A stretch of 64,000 bases of DNA from Chamaelirium japonicum (GCA_947650365.1 OX393550.1:74121229-74185228); one strand, 5' to 3'; shown: positions 1 through 12,239, counted from the stretch's first letter. A program made the numbers and translations. The notes: generated from the sequence alone by a model not told the origin.

Positions 1-1427
1 TTATCCAATCTCTTTCCTTATGATATACCCTAAACCTTTCTCTTTAAGCATCGATTATTATTAGACCCCCAAAAGTATTTAGCTTTCTACGCCTTCCGGA
101 TTCTATGACAACTAGTGCTTGCTCGATGTTAATTAACAGGCCTCTATGAAAGTTTTTTCTTCTTTTTTAATTAATCTACTTTTCCTTTGAAGTATCTGAT
201 TAGAGTTATGTATTAATTAAACCCAACCTTTAAATTATGAACCAACTCCTTAGTGGGTCAACAACTTGTCAACAGGGAGATCAGAATAGATTGCACCTAA
301 CAAGAGAGTGACATCCCATGGCAACTCTCCAGAAGGACCACACTTAGCCCATCATTTGGCCAAATGGCCATGCATCCTTGCTTAATTTGTGAAGGATTCT
401 ACAGCCACAGCCGGTGATGAGGGAGGAGGTGGGACTCCGATCGGTGCATTGCACCCCAGCCTGACGGTAGCCGCCGTCGACTGGTACATCTCACCCCAGC
501 CCTGACAGCAACCACCACCGGTGAGGAGAGAGGAGGTGGGGTTCTGGTCCGGCATCGTACCCTAACCTGACGACAACCACCGCCGACCGATGTAACGCAC
601 TCCAGCCCGATGACAGCCATCGCCAGTGAGAAGGTGGGGCTTCGGTGGCGGTGAGCAAACCGGAGGGGAGAAGATCTGGCATCGGATGTGAAAACCAATG
701 GCATGGTTTTGAAAATTTGAATCAATGTGGAGGACATTTTCATTTATATCAATTTAGGAGACTTTAGCTTAACTGATATCTCTGTCAAGGATCACTCACA
801 CATTCCCCTAATTCTTTTCTATTAAAATCATCCTTCATGTGTCTTCCATCTATTAAAAAAGATTGCATGCTAAGTGCAAACTTACCTTTATGCAAAAGTT
901 CAATAGCCATCAAAAAATGAAGCTATGATGGAAGGAGAAGATACGAGAGAAGAGAAATTAATTGAATTTTCTTCATAGATTTATCGTCATATTTTACTAT
1001 ATTATTAATAGAGTTTATATGATAAAATAGACTTATATTCAAATGATAGGCTTTCTTTTCTTTCCTTACGTCAAATGGTAGATCCGTATGTTATCCTTGA
1101 TGTAAGTTTTATCGTTTTATCCAATGTAGAGATAACTCGAGAGCGATGAATGAATCCCTAGCCTTTAGAGTGATAAACAACTACTAGGAGAGATGCCCTC
1201 CACTATCGTGAAGCAATCCTTAGAGATAATGAATCCTTCCGTAAATCTTCACAAATTGATGATATACCCAGCATAAAATCAGGTCTATATCTATCTCCCC
1301 ACAGAAGAGTGTCTCCTTTCTCAAGGGATAAGATCACCCAAAGTATGTTCCTTCAGAACAAACCATCAGAGATCAGAATGTCTCCCCCTTGCTAGTGAAG
1401 AAATCTCGTCTTTTTTGATACAAAATA
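1..1427. other. Unassigned AT-rich intergenic DNA
   Basis: I recognise no gene or transposon here. The open frames on the minus strand between about 400 and 740 lie over a GC-rich repetitive patch and have no domain I recognise. The rest is AT-rich with no long frame. Confidence 0.5.
410..665. repeat. GC-rich imperfect repeat patch
   Basis: Two short motifs alternate. A 'caccccagcc-tgac-g-ccgcc'-like motif appears about four times and a 'gaggaggtggg'-like motif about three times. Spacing is irregular, 40-110 bp. The patch is clearly more GC-rich than its surroundings. It could be a degenerate minisatellite or the core of an old element. I see no inverted ends. Confidence 0.4.
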
Positions 1428-1595
1428 TGCTTTGGTGAGGAAGTTGTGGGTTCGACTCCTCATCCCCTTGATTTACCCAGGAGTGAAGTGGCCGGGAATT
1501 GCCGAGTGGGTCGAGCTTCACTACTGCTGAAGGGATTAGTCCGATCATGACGTGGACCATTGCCCGAAAGGCTTCGGGGCACTCGTCGATCTTAA
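1428..1595 (+). mobile_element. SINE-like repeat, copy 1
   Basis: Positions 1449-1459 read GGTTCGACTCC, a perfect match to the RNA polymerase III box B consensus. The 130 bp that follow recur at about 12,260-12,400 and about 60,230-60,330, sharing a GAGTGGGTCGAGCTTCACT-type block and an 'agggattagtcc' block. The family is best read as a tRNA-derived SINE whose 5' end is damaged in this copy. I cannot match it to a named family. It could also be the tail of another element type. Confidence 0.45.
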
Positions 1596-1877
1596 TATAT
1601 ATAGGGCCCCTCAAAGTTGACTCTGAAAGAGGAATTTTGGCTCTGTGTGTTCTTTATAGACGACTATTTTTGAAAGATATGGGTTTATATATTTATCTAT
1701 ATATCTATACTAAAATGGAAGCCTATATCCAGTGTTGTGACACGTGGACGTCTTTTAAAGAACTAGAATTATTCTTTCGTGTGTGAACGCGGCTCTCTTT
1801 TAAATCCATTTAAAAATCTACCATAAAGATGATAAATTTTCATTCAATGACATTTAATGTTACGTCTTTTGATGTTA

Positions 1878-1878
<1 letters not shown>

Positions 1879-1966
<88 letters not shown>
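1879..1966. repeat. (TC)n microsatellite
   Basis: Nearly uninterrupted TC dinucleotide run of about 88 bp with one TTT interruption. Confidence 0.95.
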
Positions 1967-1968
<2 letters not shown>

Positions 1969-2246
1969 AAACAAGTGAATCACACTCACTTCCGATTTCA
2001 CACTTCTTCGAACAGTTGTGATGTCGTCTTTGACAAATGGCATGCATCAAGCACATTTGGGCATTCCCCGGGTTCCTTACTAGTTGAATACTAAAGACCA
2101 GGTGCTTGAAACGTTTCAGCTATAGAAGACTTCGATGGAGACGCAAGCTAGCAAGAAGCTTAAGCATCTCCGAAGCACTAATGGGAAAAAGTTTACATCA
2201 AAGGATTTTCATAAGTACCATGGGGATGAAGGCGTTGCTCAACACA

Positions 2247-2262
2247 CACTACAAGAAATAGG
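2247..2262 (+). repeat. CACTA left terminal inverted repeat
   Basis: CACTACAAGAAATAGG directly follows the ACA target duplication. Confidence 0.9.
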
Positions 2263-2551
2263 TTCTTTACCGACAGATATTTTTATAACCATCGCTAATA
2301 ATATAATTTTTACCGACGGCGATAATAATTTCCGTCGGTATTATAACTTTGATTTTTTTAATTTTTTTTGCATATTTATTACCGACGGTTCTATATAATC
2401 CGTCGGTAAAACATTTTATACCGACGGAAATATATATTTCATCGATAAAATGACTATATACCGACAGAACAATAATGTCCGTCGGTATAAAGTCACGACG
2501 TTACTTTATACCGACGGACATTATACGTCGGTATAATGTCCGTCGGTAAAA

Positions 2552-2920
2552 AGCAGCGACAAAACTCAAGGTAAAAATCAGGTCTCTGGAAAGAATGAAA
2601 CCCTGAGTTTTATCGTCGCGTTTTATCAACAGATATTATATATTCGTCGGTATAATATATTTATACCGACAGATAAATAATGTACGTCGGTAAAACATCA
2701 CGACGAAACTCAGGGTAAAAACCGGATCTCTGGAAAAAATGAAACCCTGAGTTTCGTCGTTACGTTTTACCGACGGAGATATAGTTTCCGTCGGTATAAT
2801 AGATTTATACCGACGGATACATAATGTCCGTCGGTAAAGCGCCACGACAAAACTCAGGGTAAAACCCGGCTCTCTGGAAAAAATGAAACCCTGAGTTACG
2901 TCGTCGCTTTTTACCGACGG
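2552..2920. repeat. Three-unit 144-bp repeat with internal hairpins
   Basis: Three units start about 144 bp apart ('cgac' anchors at 2557, 2701 and 2845). Each contains an AAACTCAGGGT arm and an ACCCTGAGTTT arm separated by about 25-30 bp, so each can form a stem-loop. Units are joined by TACCGACGG motifs. They form part of the left subterminal region of the CACTA element. Confidence 0.8.
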
Positions 2921-3117
2921 ATAGTATTATCCCGTCGGTAAAAAGGGTATTTTTACCGACGGAAGTAAAAAGTACCGTCAGTAAAAACCCTACTATAATT
3001 AACTTTCAGCGATCCCCTTCTGTTCTGTTTCGATCTAAACCCTCTCCCCGTCCCTCTCTCTCTCTCTCTAAGTCTGCCCCATCCCCGGCCTCCCTCCCCT
3101 CCTCCCCGGCCTTCCTC

Positions 3118-4320
3118 CAACACTTAGATTCTAAATCAGCCAATCGGAGCGTAAATTATTCAAATATCCAATTAGAAATCGCTCGCAAGTCCGAAATATG
3201 GAATAATTCCAAGTATGAATTATCGGATGCCGATCCGATGACGATCCGATCGAATCCAAACCTATTTCAAATCCGAAACACGCTAACTTATGATTTTCCA
3301 ACACTTAGACTCTAAATCGGTGAATTGGAGCATAAATTGTTCAAATATCCATTTAGAACTCGCTCGCAAGTCCGAAATACGGAATAATTCCAAGTTCGAA
3401 TTATCGGATACCGATCCGATGACGATCCGATCGAATCCAAACCTATTTCAAATCTGAAACACACTAACTTATGATTTTCCAACAATTAGACTCTAAATCG
3501 GTGAATCAGAGCGTAAATTATTCAAATATCCATTTAGAACTCGCTCGCAAGTCCGAAATACGGAATAATTCCAAGTTCGAATTAACGGATGCCGATCCGA
3601 TGACGATCCGATCAAATCCAAACCTATTTGAAATCCGAAACACGCTAACTTATAATTTTCCAACACTTAGACTCTAAATCGGTGAATCGGAGCGTAAATT
3701 ATTCAAATATCCAATTAGAACTTGCTCGCAAGTCCGAAATATGAAATAATTCCAAGTTTGAATTATCGGATGCCAATCCGATGATGATCCGATCGAATCC
3801 AAACCTATTTCAAATCCGAAACACGCTAACTTATGATTTTCCAATACTTAGACTCTAAATCGGTGAATCGAAGCGTAAATTGTTCAAATATCCAATAAGA
3901 ACTCACTCGCAAGTCCGAAATACGAAATAATTTCAAGTTCGAATTATCGGATACCGATCCGATGACGATCCGATCGAATCCAAACCTATTTCATATCCGA
4001 AACATGATATCTTATAATTTTCCAACACTTAAACTCTAAATCGGTGAATCAGAGCGTAAATTGTTCAAATATCCAATTAGAACTCGCTCGTAAGTCTGAA
4101 ATATGGAATAATTCCAAGTTCTAATTATCGAATGCCGATCCGATGACGATCCGATCGAATCCAAACCTATTTCAAATCCGAACTTATTTCAATCGGAGCG
4201 TAAATTGTTAAAATATCCAATTAGAACTTGCTCGCAACTTCGATCGGATGCCGATCCGATCTAATCCAAACCTATTTCAAATCCAAAACACGCTAACTTA
4301 TTATTTTTTAACGCTTAGAC
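3118..4320. repeat. 181-bp tandem satellite inside the CACTA element
   Basis: Monomers begin with a 'caacacttagactctaaat'-type block at 3118, 3299, 3480, 3661, 3842 and 4023, a constant 181-bp step. A truncated seventh unit follows, with internal deletions. Each monomer carries a CCGATCCGATGACGATCCGA-like block and a 'tcgcaagtccgaaata' block. The length is in the nucleosomal range typical of plant satellites. Open frames crossing monomers are by-products of the repeat. Its lower AT content and lack of TACCGACGG motifs suggest it is extra cargo within the element. Confidence 0.9.
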
Positions 4321-4526
4321 TAAGTTAAAGATATAAACCATTTTTTAAACAAATACATGTTAATTGCAGGAGCCGGGCGGCGTCAGGAGATGAGAGCACC
4401 AGCATTGGTGGCGGGCCGCGTGGGGTGGTTGAGATAGGGCATGCATCATCTCTCAGTTTTGGATTGTGTAAAAATTATTTTGTAATATGTGGTTATTTTT
4501 TGTTCTTGTCTATAATTGTCGGGTAT

Positions 4527-4960
<434 letters not shown>

Positions 4961-5253
4961 TATCGACGGTAAATATAATAACTGTCGGTAAATAGCTTAT
5001 ATATTGCCGACGGATAATTATTTTCCGTCGGCAATAATATATTATATTTATTATTAATTGTTCAAATATTACAGAGGGCTCTAATATTACCGTCGGTATT
5101 AATTATTATTACCGACGAAAATATTTAGTCCGTCGCATCTTTTTCCCGACACATTTTTTCCCGACAGACTAGCGACGAAAATCTCTTCCGTCGCTATAAA
5201 GTATTACCGACGGAAAACTAATATTACCGACGGATATTGTCCGTCGGTAAAAA

Positions 5254-5270
5254 CTGTTTTTTTTGTAGAG
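5254..5270 (-). repeat. CACTA right terminal inverted repeat, mutated
   Basis: Read on the minus strand it starts CTCTACAAAAAAAAC. The expected CACTA has become CTCTA. ACA follows at 5271-5273. Confidence 0.8.
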
Positions 5271-5273
5271 ACA

Positions 5274-5930
5274 TCCTAAATTTTTTGAGAGAGAATATAT
5301 GGAGAGAAGTAAAATATTATTACGAGAATATATTAGAGAGAAGTAAAAGTTATTAATAGAATATATAAAGAGAGGGATTGTATATTGTGGAGAAAGAATG
5401 CCACATAGGAAACTTATGTTGAAGAGAAAACGTTTTCTATAAAAATACTGTACTAAATAAAGAATATATGATGTAGAGAAGGTATATTTTTAAAGAAAAT
5501 ATTGTAGATTTTTAGTAATCAAATCTAAAATATACAAAAAAAATTATTCTCATATAGAGCACATTTGAATATTCTATTGAATAAAAACTTTATATGAATA
5601 GCCATCATAGAATGAAAATCCATATCGATAATATTTATTCACCCAGATTATTATACAGGGAAGAAAATAAGGGGGACTTGGTGAAAATCTTCTTTCAGGA
5701 GATGCTTTTAAGCTCTAGTTTAGACAATGTGTTGGTTTGAGCTCAAACCCCTCTTGAAAAGATATTTTTATATTAAACTCTTGTTGACTTTTTTAACCCC
5801 TTTCTAAATGATCAAAATGTCATTCTATTATTCCTCGAACAACAGAGATTAATAGTGCTTGTATGGTAACTGCTACAGTGATTTCACCGTGACAACTACA
5901 TCGAAATCACTATAGCATGGTAACAATTAT
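5274..5930. other. Unassigned AT-rich spacer
   Basis: Purine-rich at the left ('gagagaagtaaaa' repeated loosely). I see no coding potential or element ends. Confidence 0.5.
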
Positions 5931-6153
5931 GGAGTATTAATTTGGGCAGAGAATCAATTCGGTTGCTACAGTGAAATCAATGTAGCAATCGAATTGATGC
6001 TTTGTTGTCCCGAATTGATACTTCAGAATTTGTTAATCAGCTACAATGATTTGGAATATGAATTCGGGCAATAAAGTATCAATTCAGTTGCTACAGTGAA
6101 ATCACTATGGCAAACCGAATTGATCGATACTCTATCGCCCGAATCGAAACTCC
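5931..6153. mobile_element. Foldback/MITE-like palindrome
   Basis: The left arm starts GGAGTATTAATTTGGGC and the right arm, read inward, starts GGAGTTTCGATTCGGGC. The arms continue complementary through CAATTCGGTTGCTACAGTG-type sequence. Each arm is itself partly self-complementary around GCTACAGTGAAATCA. No clean target duplication was found. The superfamily is unassigned. Confidence 0.6.
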
Positions 6154-7074
6154 TGAGTAATTAATGACACACTATTTGACTATTGTTACTCTAATTTACT
6201 GAGTTAGTCCTATTGGAATTTTGTAGCCCAAGAAAAATACCAAGGGCAGGCACAGGACTTCCACCACCCGCACTAAATCTCTCTCTCGTTGTCAATTTGA
6301 ACAATAGGCGGCGCCCAGGTGAAAAGCATAGAGGAGACCATGGTGACGTCATGCTGAGGACCTGGCTGTCGTAAGGGTCAACATGGGCCCAGACGTTTGG
6401 TTCACGCGTGCCAGGATATTTGGGTATGAGTCGCTAATCTCACCGAGTCAAAGCTTGAAAGCGACCCCTTCGTTTGTTTGTTTTCGCCCCCTCCTCATCT
6501 ACTTATTATTATTATTTTTATTATTATTTTTGGGTTAATCTGCTCATCCAATCGGCATGACACGGTACGCACGTACGAAACAATGCTTTTGGCTCACAGA
6601 CCCCTCCCGTTGGTGGGGGTTTCTTTTTGAGTTAATGTGGCTTAGGTCCCTGACAAGAGATCGGATTGAGCTAAAGGACCGACAATTTTTCAACGTATTG
6701 GATAGTTCCTCCGAAACAAATTTAATTTCACTATCCGTTTTACCGCTATTTATGATTGTGCATAAATTGATATAGAATCCGGATGTTGACATAAACATTA
6801 TAGTAATTTCGGACTGTTACGATACTTTTGACTGCTACAGTATTTTGATTATTGCTACAATGTTTCGATCTGCTACAGTGTTTTAGGTCACTACATTGTT
6901 TCGATTTGCTACAATATTTCTTGACAATTCCATCTCAAATTAACCAAAAACCCTAATCTAATAATCCTATCTATATGAAGGGGCTAGTGCGTGCATAGCG
7001 GAGATCCAGAGATCGTGAGCATGGCTTGGGGCCAGGGTGGATTTCGGTGATACCTAGAGTTCTTTCTTCTCCCA
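6154..7074. other. Unassigned spacer with GCTACA motifs
   Basis: No gene recognised. Between 6826 and 6915 the short motif GCTACAGTGTTTCGAT recurs in degenerate form about five times. The same GCTACAGTG word occurs in the foldback just upstream, so this may be a decayed piece of that family. Confidence 0.4.
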
Positions 7075-7082
7075 ATCCACAT

Positions 7083-7343
7083 CAGTGTTTTGAAAAACGC
7101 ACCGGATCAGGCGGTTCAACCGGTTTGGACCGGAACTGGAACATATTTCAGTTCCGTCTTTAAACAAACCGGTTCGCATGTTAACCCGGAAATCAAACCT
7201 TCCCATAGAAAAATTTATTAAATATCTATTTTAAAAAAACATATTTTTATGCGATTGAAACTGTTGAACCACCGGTTTGAACCGATTTGGATCGAACCAG
7301 ATGTCTTTTTGGTTCACCTTCCAGTCCGGCTTTGAAAACACTG
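7083..7343. mobile_element. hAT-type MITE with 8-bp TSD
   Basis: Ends are CAGTGTTTTGAAAA and, inward from the right, CAGTGTTTTCAAAGCC. The 8-bp duplication ATCCACAT lies perfectly at 7075-7082 and 7344-7351. 8-bp duplications and CAGTG-type ends fit the hAT superfamily. The 261-bp body is non-coding, with ACCGGTTTGGACCGG-type inverted motifs. A second related copy follows at 7441. Confidence 0.85.
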
Positions 7344-7440
7344 ATCCACATCGATGCTGCATCGGCACTGACACAGTACCCGACACCCGCGCATCGTCCA
7401 CACTGGTTCACACGGCATGCACACATGAGCGGCATCCACA

Positions 7441-7706
7441 CAGTGCTTTGATAACCAGAGCGGACCGGGCTATTCGATCGGTTTGGACCGGAACCGGAAC
7501 ATGTTTTGGTTCGGTCTTTGAATAAACCGGTTTGTTTGTTAATCCAGGAATCAAACCTTATCAATGAAGAATTTAGTAAATATCAATTTAAAAAAACATA
7601 TTTTTTTACAGTTCAAACGGTTGAACCACCGGTTTGAACCGATTTGGACCGAACCGGATGCCTTCTTGGTTGACATTCCGGTCCGGTTTTGAAAACATCG
7701 GTGTTG
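7441..7706. mobile_element. Second, diverged copy of the CAGTG hAT MITE
   Basis: Starts CAGTGCTTTGATAACC and matches the 7083 copy along its length, including the TTTAAAAAAACATATTTTT block and the terminal GGTCCGGTTTTGAAAACA. The last bases and the right target duplication are not recognisable. The two copies are in direct orientation about 100 bp apart, so either independent insertion or local duplication is possible. Confidence 0.7.
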
Positions 7707-7741
7707 TACTGACACTGGCGCGGCAGACATGCGCTGCATAC

Positions 7742-8100
7742 TAGGGGTGGCAATCGGGTCGGGTCTAGTCGTGTTCGTGTCGTGTCTAGTCTAGTCGTGT
7801 TCGTGTCCAAAAACCCCAGACCCGGACCCGACCCGTTTAACTAATCGTGTCTAGATCCTAAACCCGTACCCGACCCGCCAATAAACGGGTAGACCCGATA
7901 AGACCCGGTAAGACCCGTTTATCACCCGGACTATACAGTTGACCCGATCCGACCCAAGCCGACTCGACCCGACCTGACCCGAAAGACCCGCTAGTATTAT
8001 ATATTATAGTATCGGATTGCGGGTAGACCCGACCCGACCCGACTCGACACGACCCGTTGAATACTAAACGGGTCTTCCCAGGTCTACCGTGTCGAGATCC
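7742..8100. mobile_element. TAGGGGTGGCAA hAT MITE, right end missing
   Basis: Begins TAGGGGTGGCAATCGGGTCG, the common start of a plant hAT MITE type rich in GACCCGACCCG. It aligns with the neighbouring copy at 8143 for most of its length but lacks the TTGCCACCCCTA-like right end. The right boundary is approximate. Confidence 0.65.
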
Positions 8101-8142
8101 ACATCGTTTCGGTACCCGACCCTGGAGGCACACACCCGTGGC

Positions 8143-8588
8143 TAGGGGTGGCAATGGGTCGTGTCGGGTAGGATTCGTGTCGTGTCCAAAACCCCTATAT
8201 CCGGACCCGACCCATTTAACATATCGTGTCTAGATTCTAAACCCGTACCCGAGCCGTTTATAAACGGGACCCGATAAGACACGTTAGACCCGTTTACCAC
8301 ACGCGTTTATTCAGTTGACCCGATCCGACTCAACCCGACATTACTCGATAGACCCGCTGATAATATTATATTATCGGATTGCGGGTAGACCCGACCCAAC
8401 ACGACCCGGTGAATTTTAAACGGGTCTTCCCGGGTCTACCGCATCCAGACCCTAAATCCGGACCCGACCCATTTATTAAACGGGTCTATCATGTCAACCC
8501 GTTTATGACCCGAACCCGTTTAGCCCTAACCCAGACCCGCTAACTTCGTGTCGGGTCTGCTGTGTCTGGTCCGAAATTACCAGCCCTA
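8143..8588. mobile_element. TAGGGGTGGCAA hAT MITE, complete
   Basis: Left end TAGGGGTGGCAATGGG, right end read inward TAGGGCTGGTAATTTC. The 8-bp flanks CCCGTGGC (8135-8142) and CCCGCGGC (8589-8596) match at seven of eight bases, fitting an aged hAT duplication. The 446-bp body is filled with GACCCG/CGGGTC repeats and encodes nothing. Confidence 0.8.
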
Positions 8589-8596
8589 CCCGCGGC

Positions 8597-11030
8597 ACAA
8601 CATCAAATATCGGAGCAACACACGCACGGTGCGGTATCCAGCCAGCACCAACGTGAGTATCAGGGAGATACGATACAACATCGCATGGGTGTTTTTAAAT
8701 GGGCTGATTTTTTTTTTTAGTTAATTGAAGATGGGAGGTCACAATCGGACCCCTACAGAGGCGCCACATACCGGCACAGCAACAAAGATCTCATTGGATG
8801 CTAATCTCATTGGACGATATTTTTCCAGGATCAATCCAGACACTAGTATAGACGACATTCTTTACCGATCAAGCCGGACACTCGCATAAATATCATAACC
8901 CTCTTTCTAGTGTTCATCAGTAGTGCTAGATTACCTAGGGTTTCATGCACCATTGTCATGATATTAATGAATTTTTAATGGGAACGAAGGACATCAAATA
9001 CAATCCTCGGTCGTCGTTTCCTCATCATTGAGACTGATTCTGAGCACCAGATTGCCAACATGCATCTTGATCGTGGATGAGAGGTCTGGAAGACCATCCC
9101 ATAGATGGCGTCAAATATTGGTTCTAAAATGAGTCTTAGGTCTAGACCTATCGGATCTGGTGTATTCCACCGCAGAACTTGAATTCATAGCTAGACAACA
9201 GGATCTCGTAATGTTGAAGATTAGATCTACCAAGTAGTCAAAGAGAAGATCAAGATTTAGCATAAATATTTATGCGAAAATCCACTCCAATCGAGATGGG
9301 AAAAAACACATGGGAGATGGTAGAAGAAACATTATCATAAGTAATCATCACGATTACAACTTTATGTGTCCAAGCTGTTTGACCGTCATCTTCCTCACGT
9401 CGTCGTCTTTTTTGGGAATCAATTGCTAGAACATCTTCAGGAAGGAAGACGCTACTGTTATGTTCGTTAATTTTATCATCATCTAGGTCATCCGATTGTA
9501 ATTACCTCCCTCCCACTTGGTTGCCAGGCTGTAAAAAATTTAGGAGCTAAAAAAGATCAGGGAAGCTTGTGGAAGAAGCTCCATCTTCCTCGAGCTTAGT
9601 TGACGGTGATCAAGCTTGCTGGAGGAAGACTTATCTTCACCAGTATTTGCAGCTCTATCAATTATCTTATTCGTCTTCTCTGATCTCTTTTCATCTAAAA
9701 AGATCTTTCATCTCGATTTCCACCTTGTTTGCCCCAGTACCTTCCTACTTTATAACTGTAAGAAGAGTTATCTAACTCTTCAATAAATTTCCTTGCTTAG
9801 TTTTTTTGTTTAGTTATTAGGAGTCAGTATAATAGCCATGGCAATATTTCTATATGGATTCCTCTTAAATAATTAGGAATTAATACGAAAGTAAACTTTT
9901 AAATATATTGTCGTCGATTTCTCTTTAGGTAGTAGAAAATATCATGATCGCAGACTTGTAAATATTTTACTGTAGTTTTCTCATTCCTCTCTAACTTGTT
10001 TTTCTGTTCACGGATTCCTCTTTCGGCTTGCTGATTCAGCTTTTCCCTAACTGATTTCTCTTTCCATGTTGAAAAATCTTTGGATACTTCTTTCTAAGAC
10101 CTTTTACTCACTGAATATCAGTTTCCATCACTCCTGGTAGCATTTCTTCCATGGAATTACATAAAAATAGAAAAAACTAACTTAAAGACCCAAAATAACT
10201 TTTCTTGGTAAAAAATTAGACTTAGTGGCAAATCCACTAGCTATGCGTCATCGATTTCGTTGAGGGTTTTCCAAATTGGGGTTGTAATTAGAAATCTGAC
10301 CATCGAGTGCAAAGTTATGGTTGTTTGAAGTTTACTACGAGTATTTGTACTTCCTAATACTTCCGATTGTCCATAATTTCTTCCTCATATGCATGCTGCA
10401 TCATATAGTTTCATCCATCTTTGGAGTTATCTCTTTTTATATCCAGTTATTCAGCTATCTATTGCATAGATATTTAGATATCCATAATACAGTTATTTGG
10501 ATTTTTCAATAATTCTGGGAGTCCATAACTTTAATTGATTTTTTAATACTTTTGGTAGTCCAAAACCTCTTCTTCTTATGCTAGTCAGTTATCAACGACT
10601 TGAGTTATCCATAATATCAGTTATCATACCTTCCATAATCTGGGGACTGCATATTGGTAATTAATTTTATAAATATTTTCACTACTTCTTCTTTCATTTT
10701 GATTTATGCTTTCTCACATGATGTTGCCACATGTCCGTATATTTTTATTCACCTACAATTAAGGTATACATCAAAGCACACAATGAAAGCACTAATAGAA
10801 CAATAATACATGGAATATCTAAACAACACATCCTATTTCAAAATAACAATACATTAATGCAATAGAATTAGTGCATTGTTGCAATATTTCAATGCTACCA
10901 TTGACTATATTGTATTCACATCTCATCCATTTGTAAAAATACAATAAAGTACAAATATCTCATCCATTAGCAATAATGCATTAAGAACATATGCATATTA
11001 TAGTAGACAAACTAGCTGAAAAGCACTTAA
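8597..11030. other. Unassigned AT-rich region
   Basis: No gene or element recognised in about 2.4 kb. Short frames such as the plus-strand one at 9569-9775 have no known domain and no supporting splice or codon pattern. The stretch 10,500-11,000 is very AT-rich. It may be old, eroded transposon or true intergenic spacer. Confidence 0.4.
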
Positions 11031-11033
11031 CAA

Positions 11034-11396
11034 AACCCTAGAGATAGAAACCAAGCTAGCTGAAAGCCCATACTACATTCAAAAAATATGGGACATAAAC
11101 CCTAGTTAATAAAACCCTAACTCATTACCCTAATTTATCAAATCCCATATTAAAAGCCCTAACAATCAAACCCTAACAAATCAAAACTCTATCCTTATTC
11201 GAAACCGCTACTCGTAAACCATAATTGCTCAAATACCAACTATTAACCCTACTCGTAAACATAAATCCCTATTTCAAAACCCTAAACCATAATTGCTCAA
11301 ACAAAAATATTCAAAACCTAGTTGTAATCCTAATAGATCTCTAAGACCCAAAACCCTAATAGCTCAAACCCTAATTAGAAAACCCTAATCTTAAAC
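11034..11396 (+). repeat. Telobox-dense segment (AAACCCTAA-like)
   Basis: About nine AACCCTA(A) words occur in some 360 bp, in one orientation, separated by 5-60 bp of unrelated sequence. They are not in a tandem array, so this is not a simple interstitial telomere. It could be an eroded telomeric insertion or a cluster of telobox regulatory motifs. Confidence 0.6.
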
Positions 11397-11399
11397 ATT

Positions 11400-12124
11400 A
11401 ATTAGAGAAGGACAAATACCTTAGCTGTCAATTAGGTTTCTTCGATGGGAAGAAAACAAAACTCTCTGGAGATCACGAACCCAAGTCCACTCACCACTAG
11501 AGATACCAAATACTCCACTGGTCATTGATCACCGTATTGAACATACTCTCCGGTGAAAGATCACTCCCACTCCACTCCACCGTGTTGAGTAACGAAAAAA
11601 TAAACAGAGAGGATCGAGTGTTGTAAATTTATAATAGTCGAGGGAGGTATGTTATTATGTTTTGGTGAAGGGAAAAACATACTTTTAATTTTCTGTTAAA
11701 GTCAGAGGGTACTTTGATGCATTTTATAGTTCAGGGGGCAAAATAAATTTGGGATTTAATTTAGGAGGATTTCTTATAATTTATCCTTGTAATTATGCAT
11801 GCTTCGCCTCTCTTAGTTGTGAATGTTGGACTAGTATAATTATACACTATTTGAGAAACTATTTTTCGATAATTGAGATCATAAACATGCATTTTCTATT
11901 TTCTTATGCGTGCTTTTCTGCACATGGATATATAGCCTAAGTTGGATTACTCACATGATAAATGTTTATTGAAAACACTGCATGGTGTATAGGCGGTGAA
12001 CTAATGCCAAAATTAATGGAGGATTGACATTGGGATAGTTTGGTCGGTTATGGTCTTCAAAAAAGAATGTTAGATGTGATTCATCCGCCATTTGGATTTA
12101 GTACTTGCCCTCTTATGAAATTTT

Positions 12125-12127
<3 letters not shown>
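11400..12127. other. Unassigned spacer
   Basis: No coding signal that I trust. Positions 11,640-11,760 contain a generic plant repeat-like phrase ('agtcagagggtactttgatgc'), possibly one arm of a lost MITE. Confidence 0.35.

Positions 12128-12183
<56 letters not shown>
12128..12183. repeat. (TC)n microsatellite
   Basis: Uninterrupted TC run of about 56 bp followed by CGTGCGCACGTGCG. Confidence 0.95.
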
Positions 12184-12186
<3 letters not shown>

Positions 12187-12239
12187 CGCACGTGCGTAGT
12201 GAATAATCCTCTTATGAAATTAAAACCAGTCAAACCTGA

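Noticed and set aside
399..743. A possible small gene on the minus strand
   Set aside because: The frame overlaps another in the same GC-rich repeat patch and has no recognisable domain.
1449..1459. A tRNA gene suggested by the perfect box B
   Set aside because: No cloverleaf can be drawn upstream, and the same block recurs as a dispersed repeat.
3118..4320. CRISPR-like regular spacing
   Set aside because: The period is 181 bp of continuous monomer with no unique spacers, inside a plant transposon. It is a satellite.
9569..9775. Plus-strand 68-codon frame
   Set aside because: No domain, no splice or promoter context, and length expected by chance.
11034..11396. Interstitial telomere array
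   Set aside because: The AAACCCTAA words are not tandem and are separated by unrelated sequence.
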